DNA from: Proteromonas lacertae
Lineage: Eukaryota; Sar; Bigyra; Opalinata; Proteromonadidae
Length of the DNA stretch: 64,000 bases
Direction of reading: 5' to 3'
NCBI GenBank assembly: GCA_002245135.1
Contig: NGBS01000905.1
Span: 1-64,000 of the forward strand
In this document: positions 45,557 through 56,698 of the stretch, one piece after another
Position numbering within the stretch: the stretch's first letter is position 1
Layout of the letters: each line of letters opens with the position of its first letter
Translations under genes and position numbers: made by a program
Notes under the pieces: model-generated
What the model was told of the DNA's origin: nothing
The model's input: the letters and a program-made list of their open reading frames with translations, nothing else
Databases searched by the model: none

Positions 45557-48500
45557 ATGATTAGCTTATTATCTTCTGATGTAAATGATCTCGATAAGGT
45601 GTTAACTGAATCTGTGTTAGGAGAAAATAGTAGTAGTACGGCATTATCGTCTCTAAAATCAAGAAGAACATGCGGTAGAGTTTTATGTGATGGTGAGATA
45701 ATTGTGTATTGCCAGCAATGTTGTGTATGATATTTAATCCGTTTATACTTTACTGTAGAAAAACCCAACTTGCATATACTGTATTGATTGTTTTGATACT
45801 GAAAAACACAAAGGACACATTTATTTTTATCGAAATGCATATAATGGTAAGTGTGATTGTGGAGATGCAGAATCTATAGTTTCTTGTAATTTCTGCTCAT
45901 TACATTCGTATATAACGACAATTGTAATTTATGTTTATAATATAAATAGACTTACAACAGTTGTTACAATACATCAACATATAATTACTCAATTTGATAA
46001 TATTTGTAATATATTAATGAATTTTATGGATGAATTTTTATTCACCTACAAATTAAGTATATATGATCAAGAGAATATAAACCATCTTCATCACACTGAC
46101 AGTTTATATATATTATTGAATGAGATTAATTCTGACAAGGATTATTGTGAATTAATATCATATGAAGCAGCGAGGACAGTAGTAGCTGCAAAGATGTGTA
46201 ATGAACTAAGACAAATCGGATATTATCAATATAAAGTATAGTTTATCTACTTTTTTATAATATTCTAGACAATATCAGATGATTCTCTTTTAGAGTTTAT
46301 ACTAGATGCAAAAAATTATAACATCCATTGGGCTCTATTCAATAATATCAACAACATTCATAAAATAAAATTTGAAATAATCTTAAATTGGTTAACAAAA
46401 TTTGGACAAACAAATGAACAATTCTCTTCAATAATTGGTAAAAATTTAGTGAAAACTCGTGAACATGGAAGTTTATTACATGCTTTAGTTGTTACTGAAC
46501 AACAGTTATTACAACCATTATCTCAAAGTGTGAATCTTCTACTTGGTTTATGTAATGATTTTGATTTTAAAGTTGAATTTGCTCGAGAAATAGTTGATAA
46601 TTATTTCTTAGGTATAACTCAAATTATTAATGGAAATGGTATAAAAGAGAATATTTTTGGTAATTTTATTCAAGAATATTCCTCACCCAAAGTAATTCTT
46701 AAATTGTATGAAGAAAGGAATATATTGAATGATATGTATCACATTTATGAAGTATATATATATTTTTTAATTATTTTATTTCTTTAGACTTTTTTATATT
46801 TGATGGATAATGAACCTTTTCTAAATAAAGAAAATTATTCATCAGTTGTTTCTAATGTATTTGCAACATTTTTGGAGTATAACATTATCCTTATATATGT
46901 ATAAATAGAAGATTACAATATTTCACAAGATGTAAAGATGGTTTTGAAGTGATTGAAAAGAGAGGATATTGGAAAGAATGTATTGATTATATTCATAATT
47001 TAGTTACTTCATTAGTATATATATATATTATTATTATTATTTATTGAATAGGAACATATGAAAATTAAAAGATATATTGATGAACATATAGTTAATGATT
47101 TTGATGAAATATATATTGCACATCCGCTTTATATTCCTTTATATATCTATAATATAATAGGTGATACAAGTATAATAATAATAATAAATATATATTTATA
47201 TGTTTGAATAGGAAATCATTATGTTATACATAAAGAAAAAGGATATTTCATTAACATTCTACACCATTTAAAGTCATTAATAATGAATGATAATAAACAG
47301 TCATTCTGTAGAATGAATGATGTAAATCAAGTCTTTTTTGACTATGATCCATTTAAAGATGATATTAATTTGTTATGGGTGTTGGAATATCTTTACAGTA
47401 TAATTGCTGTTTATTGTTTGAATAATAACATATTACAGTTAGAAGAAATAATACCAAAAGATGAAAATGAATGTAAAATAATGATGGAAGGTCCATTACG
47501 ATTATTTGTATTTATTTATTTATATTTCTTCTTATTATTATTATATTAATTAGATTGTAAAAACACAATATCAAAGTGATATGTGGATAAGAAATGGAAA
47601 TATATTCAAATATCAAATGAAATATATATTTCAACATTCTGATGTACCCACCTATTTGCTTTATTATATTCAATTATTATTATTGAATATTGCTAATCCA
47701 ATGCAGTATTTGATAGAAAGATTTGGAATGAAAGATGAAAGAGTAACATGTAATTATAATGCCAATTTTATTCGATTCATATTAACATGTTTCAATAATT
47801 ATCCATATGAAAAGAAAAGTGAAAAATTGAATATGAAAGAATATGTCATATCTTTGTTAAATTCTAAAGATTATTCATTTGGTCAAGTTATATCAAAGCT
47901 ACAAAGATATTTCTATTTAAAAGAGTCAATGGAAGTACATAGAATATGTGATGAAATAATCAAAGAATTGAAATGTATTTTAACACCTCGTCAATTGTTT
48001 GAATCTTCTTATTTCACTTTAAATCCAAATGTTGTTTATGATTATGATATATTCTCAATATATTCATATATTAATCCAGACATTGATTTTGAAAAGATAA
48101 AATTCACTCCATTTGTTAATACAGAATATAACAAACTGTTTATGTTATTACAAGATATTTACAAATCTCCATTTTATTTTATCTTTTTATTCAAGTTATT
48201 GGAAAAGTATAATGATGGAAATTCAATAATATTGAATGAGTATTTATTGTGGATGATGATTCGAAGTTTACAATTCTATCCAAATGAATTAATCTCAACA
48301 ATAAAACCCAAATATATTCCTCTAATTGAAATGTTATGTAATGAATATAACAAGAATGAAAAGAATGAGTTATTGAAATATTTATTAGAGAATTTGAGTA
48401 AAAAAGATGAAGTATTAAACACAACAATAAAAGAACATTTAAATGAAAAAATGAATGTAAAGAAATCAAACAAAGATTTAATAGCAAAGAAGATGGCTTT

Positions 48501-50224
48501 AATGAAAAGAAAACAAGCTGCATTCACATCTACATTACCAGCAGAATATAATATTGAACCAAATCCAACTTTACCATCATCAAATTCTTCAGAAGTTTGT
48601 TTATGTGCAATATGTAAAGAAGAAGAGAAGAAAGATGATTCATTTGTCTATTTCTTTTTATCTCATTTTACTCCAATATATAATGATGATAAAGATAATT
48701 CTATTCCCATTATAAATTACTGTAGTCATTATGTTCATTTAAGCTGTTACAATTCTAACTTTTCTAATCAATCACATATAAATACTAGAAACAAATCATC
48801 TCCTTTTAAAGTAAATGCTACTGATAGAACTTCAATTGATTTTTGGTATATAGTTGTATATTTATATATTGAAATAGTGTAATATGTAAAATGTTCTACA
48901 ATAGAATTGTTCCATCTTCACAATCATTATTTCCCAATTTAGAAAAACCTAGTGTAGTTGATATACTAAATTGTCACTTTAATACAAAATCATATCATAG
49001 AATATTACCATCTGGTTATAATTTAAGAAGTTTATTAAATTATTATGGTAAGTACAATCCAACAGAATTTATCACTAAGAATTTTATTCATTATATCAGA
49101 ATGGGTAATACTATAAAACCATTTCAACCATTGAAATCAATGTTAGGTTGTGCTCAAGGTGTTTATTCAGAGAATTCAGAACTGTTTACTCATGATTATA
49201 TCTATAATTTAATCACACAAAACAACCCACAATCCTATTTCTCATTACTAATTCAATATCAAATCGAATATTTGAAGTATTTATTGGAAAATGATAAAGT
49301 GATTGAAGAAAAGGAATTGTTATTAGAAGATGATATTCAATGTGTTGATTGTGTATTAGAATTCTATAATTGGTTAAAAGATAATGATATTTTAATAATA
49401 AATGCCAATAATAAGTGTTTCAAAGCAACTCAAATCTACAATTTGTTATATAATGAATTCTATCAGATAAGTCAATTATGTTGTTTACTTTGGGAATGTA
49501 TAATAAATACAAGTAATATATTCCAACCATCTCAATTAACATTAAGATATTTATTCCATTTCTTCTATCTAGACACAATATTAATTCAGTCAACTGAATG
49601 TGAAAAGACAGAAGCAGAAGAAAAATTGGATTATAAGTTAGCTTTATTTTTAAATAATACAAAGAATGTTCCAGGATTAGCATCATTTCTATCAATTAAA
49701 CAATTGAAGTTTAATAATTTAATTACATTACCAAATAATCGAAATGATTTTATATTATCATATAGAGAAAAAGTATATTTGATTGAAATTCTATTTTGAA
49801 TAGCATTGTCCAAATTGTACAATAAAAAAACACAATTCAGTATGTTTAATATGTGGTTGTATATTATGTGCTGGAGAAGATTGTTGTAAATATAACAATA
49901 TTGGTGAATCAACAAAACATTCAAAAGAGAAACACAATGAAATTGGATTGTTTTACATATTTCATAGAAATTTAGTATATATTCATCATTTTATTATTTT
50001 TTTTATAGATAATATTAACATGGAAGGAAATAGCAATTTATTTAATGTCTCCTTATCAAGATGCTTATGGTGAAATAACTCCATATTATGCTTCCACTGA
50101 AATGACTCTAGATCCTCTAAGATATGAGTATTTGCAGCATATATGGAATAATAACTTGTTGATTGAGGAAGTGAATCATAAAAGACTGTCAAGAGATAGA
50201 TATATTATATCAAATTTCTTTTGA
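45557..50224 (+). CDS. UBR-type N-recognin E3 ubiquitin ligase, copy 2 (1422 aa, 12 exons)
   Basis: Exons 45557-45724, 45759-45907, 45950-46235, 46269-46751, 46788-46876, 46909-47014, 47052-47169, 47212-47507, 47554-48845, 48878-49772, 49804-49974, 50009-50224; the sum is 4269 nt, in frame, introns 31-46 nt. UBR box: TCGRVLCDGE, YCQQCC, TCIYCIDCF, HKGHIYFY, GKCDCGDAES, then CSLH. RING-H2: LCAICKEEE, YCSHYVHLSC and FCVICK across an intron. The C-terminal zinc domain (CPNC, VCLICGCILCAGEDCC, LDPLRYEYLQHIW) is complete. It differs from copy 1 in the N-terminal third and in the RING insert, while two internal blocks are almost identical, so the two ligases may share a core but recognise different substrates. 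Confidence 0.88.
47343..48538 (+). repeat. Near-identical block shared with UBR copy 1
   Basis: Inverted counterpart of 24498-25690, including an identical 46-nt intron (47508-47553). A second shared block lies at about 49238-49590 against 23370-23720. Confidence 0.75.
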
Positions 50225-50553
50225 TTGACATGTTAGTATTATTGATTTTTTATTTCTTATATATGAATTGTATTTGAGTTATTACTATTTTCATAATGAA
50301 ACCAACTGCTAAATAGTAAAATTCATTAACTTATTACACATACTCTTTGAAATAAATATATTTACTTCTTCAAGAGTATATTTTAATCAATATATTAATT
50401 TGTGTTGTGTAATACCAATTTGTGCTTAACATTCCATTTAAGTGGTAATTACAATGTAATATAATCATAATGTTCGCTTAAAATAATCTAAAATGTTACA
50501 CATTCACACAAGTTTGAGACAGCTTGAGATATGTGTTTCATTTTTAAAAAATT
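50225..50553. other. Intergenic, no gene seen
   Basis: About 330 bp between same-strand genes. No long or spliceable frame and no repeat was noticed. The fucosidase promoter should be here. Confidence 0.45.
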
Positions 50554-52007
50554 ATGAAAACTTTGCTAATATCCTTATTATTAATCTGTATTTTTTAAAA
50601 TATAATTATGTATGTATAGCTGTCTTAGCTGACAGACCTACATTACCTTTACCAACAGAACAACAAATTAGATGGCAAGAACTTGAAATTAATGGCTTTA
50701 TTCACTTTGGTGTTAATACATATACTGGTATTAATTTATTGGATAATTTATTTAGGTAGAGAATGGGGTTTAGGTGATGAAGATCCAAATATCTTCCAAC
50801 CTACAAAATTAAACACCACACAAGTATAATAATAATTAATATATTTAATATATATAGTGGGTAGAAACATTCCAAATGATTGGAGCAAATGAAATTATAT
50901 TGGTAATAAAACATCACGATGGATTCTTCATGTTCCCTTCAAAGTATACAAATCACACTGTTGCTTATTCATCATGGAGAGATGGTAAAGGAGATATAGC
51001 AAAAGATTTTGTAGAATCTTGTAGATTATTAGGAGCTGAACCAGCTTTTTATTTATCTCCTTGGGATAGAAATTTCTACAATATGACTTGGCGTCCAGAA
51101 TACAATGAATTCTATGAGAAAACGATGAAAGAACTATTAACCAATTATGGAGCAATCTCTGAAATATGGTGGGATTGTGCTAATGCTCAAGAAAATATGA
51201 CAATGTTATATGATTGGAAATATTGGTATAATGAAATAAAACAGTATCAAGCTAACTGTGTAGCCACTTGTAATGGTCCAGATGCAATTTGGGCAGGAAC
51301 AGAAAGTGGATTAGGTAGAAGAAGAAAATTGGGGTTATTGTAATGGAAATGATATATTTCCATCTGAAAACTTAGTTTATGCACCAAAATTATTGGATGT
51401 GACATTAAGAGGTGGTTGGTTTTATCATCCAAATGAGAAACCAAAATCAATGAAAGAATTACAAAATATTTATTTCAAAAGTGTTGGTTATGGTTACAAT
51501 CTACAATTAAATATTCCTCCAACAAAAGATGGTTTATTTTGTGAAGATGATGTAAATCGAATGAAAGAATTTGGTAAATATTTACATAAAACATTTGATG
51601 TAGATTATGCTCGATTAGCTGTTCGATTTAATAGTTCAAGTGAGAGAGAAGGATATTATGTATCAAATGTAGTAAATAGTGATAAATATTTATATTGGAT
51701 TCCAGAAGGTGATTATACAAATAGTGGTTGTATTGAATTATATTTTGATGAATATATATCATTCAATGTAGTAATGTTACAAGAATATATTCGTGGAGGT
51801 CAAACAGTAGCAAAATATCGAATCGAAGTAAAGAATGATGAAGAATGGAAAGAGATCAAAAGTGGAACAACAATAGGTCATAAGAAACTTCATTTATTTG
51901 ATAGTTTAATAAAGACGAATGGAGTTCGTTTAAGTATTGTTGATACTTGGAATTCTTATCCTCCAAAAATCAGTCGATTAGGATTGTTTATTTCTCCTGA
52001 ACTATGA
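50554..52007 (+). CDS. Secreted alpha-L-fucosidase (GH29), one frameshift
   Basis: Exons 50554-50587, 50620-50727, 50756-50823, 50858-52007; introns of 32, 28 and 34 nt. Exon 1 gives a signal peptide (MKTLLISLLLISVLA). GH29 marks: FIHFGVNTYTGREWGLG, IILVIKHHDGFFMFPSKYT (conserved HHDGF), FYLSPWDR, and EIWWDCAN, which carries the catalytic Asp nucleophile. The C-terminal part is a beta-sandwich. It hydrolyses terminal fucose, in lysosome-like vacuoles or outside the cell. At about 51315 one base too many breaks the frame: reading resumes as VEEENWGYC, the expected block after the GTESGL motif, and continues to the stop at 52007. Unless this is an assembly error, the product would be truncated before the acid/base region. 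Confidence 0.78.
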
Positions 52008-52139
52008 GAATTGTGATTAATTATTATAATTGATATTATTGTTGTTAAATTGTTTGTGAGTATAATATTATACATGTAAATTAATTATCAAACTTTAATC
52101 AAGCTCATTTCATTTTGTGTGTAATTATTCAAGGTATTA

Positions 52140-53235
52140 ATGACGTCTAATCAATTAGATTATGTACTTCCTGATCTAGATGAATTGATTTCATCAATTG
52201 GTAAAGGTGGATATGGTTTAGTCTGTTTAGTTAAGCATGATGGTAAAGAACTTGCTAGAAAGGAAGTAAAATGTAATAATGAAGATTTATACGTTATTAA
52301 TTCAACAATTAACGAGATTGAGTTTTTGAAAGAGTTGAAACACGTAAATGTAGTAAAATTAGAAGACTCATACATTCATCTAGATAAAAATGTGATATAT
52401 ATTTACACACAATATTATGAGAATGGTGATTTATTGAAATTGATATATAAGAAGAAAGATGTGAAAGAAGATTTCTCTCTATATGTATTTTTCTATATAA
52501 AAATATAATTTATAGGAGCTATATAGTTTTATGAATGGTTTTATTAGTGGATTAAAATATATATACAAAGAGAGTATTCTTCATCGAGATTTAAAACCTG
52601 CGAATATATTAATTGGAGAAGATAATCAATTAGTGATTAGTGATTTTGGATTAGCAATAGAAAGAGAAGCGAATGGTGTTAAAATAAGTGGAACTATTAA
52701 TTATATAGCTCCTGAAATATGGAAAGCAACAGCTACATATTCAGAAGAAAGTGAAATATTTTCATTAGGTTGTATATTGTTTGAACTATATACATTAAGA
52801 ATGGCATTTAATGGAAAAACTCAAGAAGAAATTGTAGAAGAAGTGCTTCATAAAAACGATTTAAATTTTGAAAGAGTAAGAGATGAAAGAATAATAGAAC
52901 TTGAAGAAGTGATAAAAGGAATGTTAGAAAAAGATCCAGAAAAAAGAATGAAAATGTATGATATAGAAGAAAAGAACTATTTATTATCATTTGATGCTTG
53001 TCGAAAACAAACAAATCCTATTCATATTCCTTCTATATCTACTGATGCGTTATGTCAAAACTGTACTTTAAGCAAAAAGATTGAAAGCTTTGGAAGCAGC
53101 AGCGATTACTATTCATTTGCTGTAGATTTCTATTTAAATAAAGGTTATGTTGAAGGTACAACCTTAAAAGTGATAAGTGAAATGAATGATGAAGAATTTA
53201 GAATATTTTGGAATGATGATTATTTACCTGTATAA
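52140..53235 (+). CDS. Active-type Ser/Thr protein kinase with extra C-terminal domain (354 aa)
   Basis: Exons 52140-52484 and 52516-53235 joined across a 31-nt intron (phase 0). All key motifs are present: Gly loop SIGKGGYGLV, VAIK-type Lys (LARKEVKC), HRD in ILHRDLKPANIL, DFG in ISDFGLA, and APE in YIAPEIWK. The arrangement resembles NEK-like kinases. After the kinase domain, about 65 residues (CQNCTLSKKIESFGSS ... VDFYLNKGYVEGTTLKVI) form a helical unit that could be SAM-like. It lies immediately upstream of a decayed pseudokinase/LRR gene, so an active and an inactive kinase are neighbours. Confidence 0.8.
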
Positions 53236-53347
53236 TTCTTATGATGATTCTAATAGTTGTTATTTCCATCAATTAATCAAGATAATCCACCATTTTCAAT
53301 GGAAGATTTACAACAGTTAAGATCTAATAAAGACAATTAATGACAAA

Positions 53348-56300
53348 ATGAAGCAACCACAATTATTCATGAATATAATATTATCAAATGATATTAAAAA
53401 GGTGAAAATCCTAAATGTTAATGAAAAAACAGGAAAGAAAATATCTAAATTCATAGAAAACAACGAATTGTTGTTAAAATATTAGTACTACTTTACCTAC
53501 CCTATCGAAAGATTTGAAATGAGTATTTATGGAGATTATATAGTTGTATTGAGAGAATATTATGATAGAGATTTAGAAGAGATAATTAACAGTAATTTAT
53601 TGAATATTTGTGATTTTTTTAACATGATATGTTCAGTTTATGACATTTTGATGATACTGGTAGAGTATGATGTAGTTCTAAAGAGTTTGAAGAGTTCAAA
53701 TGTTGTGATTGATATAAATAACAATATAAGGATATGTGATTTATTCTTGGATGAACTGAGAAAAGAAGGAGATATGAAAATATATGACATATGCTTCAAA
53801 AGTCCAGAAGAGTTGAATGGATATGAATGTAATGAAAGAAGTGTGATTTGGTCAATTGGTTGTATATTATATGAAATGATTTGTAAGAAATTACCATTCA
53901 ATGAAGATAATAATGTGAATAAAACTATGAATAATATTATGAGATGTAAATACAATTCTGATATGAAATGTGATGATGTGATGAAAGAGATGATAGAGAA
54001 ATTGTTAAAAGTGAGAAACGAAGATAGATTGAGTTTAAAAGAGTTGAGAAAAGAAATGATAAAAATGAGTGAAATATTGAAAGATAACAATGAAAATATG
54101 ATGATATGTGAAGAAAGAAAAGAAATATTATACAATAACGATCATTTAATAGAAATATCACCATATGCTGATATTCAATCAAAATACTATCTTTACCAGT
54201 AATAAATATGAAAAGATTAGAAATAACTTGATAAAATCATACAATTATGATCCAAATGAAAGAACATTATCAATGTTACTAAATATGAAATTGTGCAAAG
54301 AAGAATATTATCATCACGAAATTAAAGATAAACTCAACTTTCAAATTTATCATAAATGTAAAGAAAAAGAATGTTATCTAGATGAAATGATTTTCAATAT
54401 AAGTACTGATAGATTTGACAAAGAAATGACTAAAATTAGTTCAGAATGTATTTGTTTATGTGAAGTTGGAATGGGATATATCTTCAGAATATTAAAAATA
54501 ACTAATCACAAAATAATTGATTTTAGAATAAATACTCCAATAAAACATCAATCATTATTTGCATCATATTTTATAGAATTATCAAATGCACAAGAAATAG
54601 AGTTACTAGGATGTAATCTTACTTTTCATTTTATCAAATCATTTATTAGGATAATTCCTATGATGAAATTGAAATATTTAAATTTAGCAGATAACCCAGT
54701 TGGATTAAATGGATTGATATTATTACTTCCATATTTACATTTATTAATCTATAAATGGAATGTATTAAATCTTTGTGGAATGAATTTAAATGATGAATCA
54801 ATTATTTTATTATCAGAAGAATTATACAAATATCCAAATCTCAAGAAAATAGATATTAGGTTTAATAAAATTCACTCACAAAGCTTAAAAGCTTTATTCT
54901 CCAAATTTCCAATATCAAATATATCATTAAATCTAAACAATAGATGTAATGAATTGTTGATAGATGCAAAGATACTAGAAACAATTAAATATGTTAAATA
55001 CTTAGATTTAAGTAATTCTAAGCTTGATGACGATATATTCAAATCATTCATATATTTAGTATCAAATGAAATCAGAGAAATAAGAAAGTTAGATATAAGT
55101 AGTATGATTTGATATTTTATTATTATATATAGATAACCAATTAACACATAAAAGTATTGCAATATTGATTGACAATTTATCTTCATTTCCAACTTTATTT
55201 ACAATTCTGCTTCATGGTAATGAGATTAGAGATGTAGGAATGAAAATATTATCTCCTCATATTCAATTATTAATAGATTATGATATTACTTTTAGGATTA
55301 ATATATGTAACTGTTCGAGTATTAATATGTTTAATAATGAATAGAAATGGGATTATCTTTAAATGGTTTAAGATATTTATTAAATGGATTAATATATGTA
55401 AAGCAACTTATCAGACTTGATATTAGTGATAATGCTATAGATGCAAATGGAATAGAATATTTGATGAATTACATTAAAGAAAGCAATAATGTTGAGGAGA
55501 TAATAATTAATAGTATATCATATACCTATTAAAAATATATTTAATAGATAATCATATTGGTAATGTGAGAATAAAACAATTACATGATACTATACCAGAA
55601 ATAGTGGAAAATTCAAAAATAAAATTATTAACACTATCAATAGATGTTGATGGATTAGCATCATTAGAAAATGAAATTGATTTAATTGAAGGTAATAAAA
55701 CAATAAATAATAGTGGTAATAATATTAATAGAATAAAATCAATTTGTTCAAAATCTTTAGAAAATGAAGAATATCCATTTATACGTATGATAAGTTCATC
55801 ATGGACAAATTCAGAAATTGAATATTATTTAGATTATTGCATAAAAAGGTATAGAACAGACATTAGAAAATATGATATTTCAAGTATTTATAAACTATAA
55901 TTATTATTCTATAATAGATATGAATATTAATGATTCTCACATATCATTAATAAAACAGATTGATTTTCAAGAAGTTAATTTATCAAATAATCTCATCACT
56001 TATTTAGGCTTAAAAGATATAATGGTTGATTTACCTAAATCTGCAATGACTATTTCTATATTTAATAATGAAATATGAGATGAAGGTTTAGAAATAATAT
56101 GTAAAGATTTCGATAAATTTGTTGATTATAGATCATTAAATCTTTCGAGTATGTTAAATAAATATAATATAATTATATAAGTTGAATAGATATTGGAATG
56201 AGTATAAATGGTTTAAAAATGTTAATAGAAAGATTAAAAGATTATAGACCTTTAAAAGAGTTAAATTTTACAGGAAATGTTTTAAATGAAAAAGAGTTGA

Positions 56301-56368
56301 TATTGATGAAAGAAAATCAAGAAGTATTTGATTGTTTAGATGAATTATCATATAATATAAATGCATGA
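53348..56368 (+). pseudogene. Decayed pseudokinase plus LRR gene (paralogue of 7.5-11.9 kb)
   Basis: The kinase-like part starts at 53348 and is interrupted by an in-frame TAG at 53483-53485. HRD is replaced (VLKSLKSSNVVI) and DFG is absent (ICDLFL), while SPEEL and SIGCILYEMI remain. A frame shift near 54165-54200 leads into LRRs (LKYLNLADNP, LKKIDIRFNK, YLDLSNSKL, LIRLDISDNA). Introns at about 55101-55134, 55320-55345, 55511-55547, 55883-55918 and 56151-56191 are of the usual short form and phase 1, mostly just after the LRR LDIS strand as in the 7.5-11.9 kb gene. A TGA at 56076-56078 replaces the Gly codon expected in NNEIxDEG. Three independent lesions indicate a pseudogene. The last frame ends next to the AGGAT-rich element. 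Confidence 0.75.
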
Positions 56369-56370
56369 AA

Positions 56371-56462
56371 TCCTCTTTTATAGAGGATCCTCTTCTAAAA
56401 GAGGATTTTTAGATCCTCTCTGAAAGAGGAAAGAGGATTTTTAGATCCTCTTTAAAAGAGGA
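56371..56462. repeat. Cluster of four hairpins with TCCTCT/AGAGGA arms
   Basis: Four consecutive inverted repeats: 56371-56376/56382-56387, 56388-56394/56399-56405, 56414-56419/56425-56430, and 56446-56453/56456-56462, each with a loop of 2-5 nt. The 19-bp sequence GAGGATTTTTAGATCCTCT occurs twice and is itself an inverted repeat. Two more single ATCCTCT sites follow at about 56480 and 56512. The cluster marks the left side of the second Polinton, just beyond the 3' end of its polymerase gene; it could be the element's terminal region or an RNA 3'-end signal. Confidence 0.7.
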
Positions 56463-56698
56463 AATATAATTTTATAAAATCCTCTTATTAAAAAAGATGA
56501 CAAATGAAAAATCCTCTATCCTAAACATAATATTATTGAAAAAATTAGAAAGCTCTAATGATGAATTATAAAAATTCTTCCTCCAATATGATAGTATCAT
56601 ACTAGAGGATTATAATTTTTTATGTGTCTATAGTATAGACTAGAATAGATTAAAACAAAAATAAGAATATAGAATCAGTATATAATATTAGAGGAAAT

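Noticed and set aside
53483-56078. Reassignment of TAG or TGA as sense codons
   Set aside because: TAA, TAG and TGA all end intact genes in the window (for example TGA at 50222, TAG at 21420 and 2678), so these in-frame stops are lesions.
56371-56520. CRISPR-like array
   Set aside because: The units are short palindromes without spacers of constant length, in a eukaryotic context.
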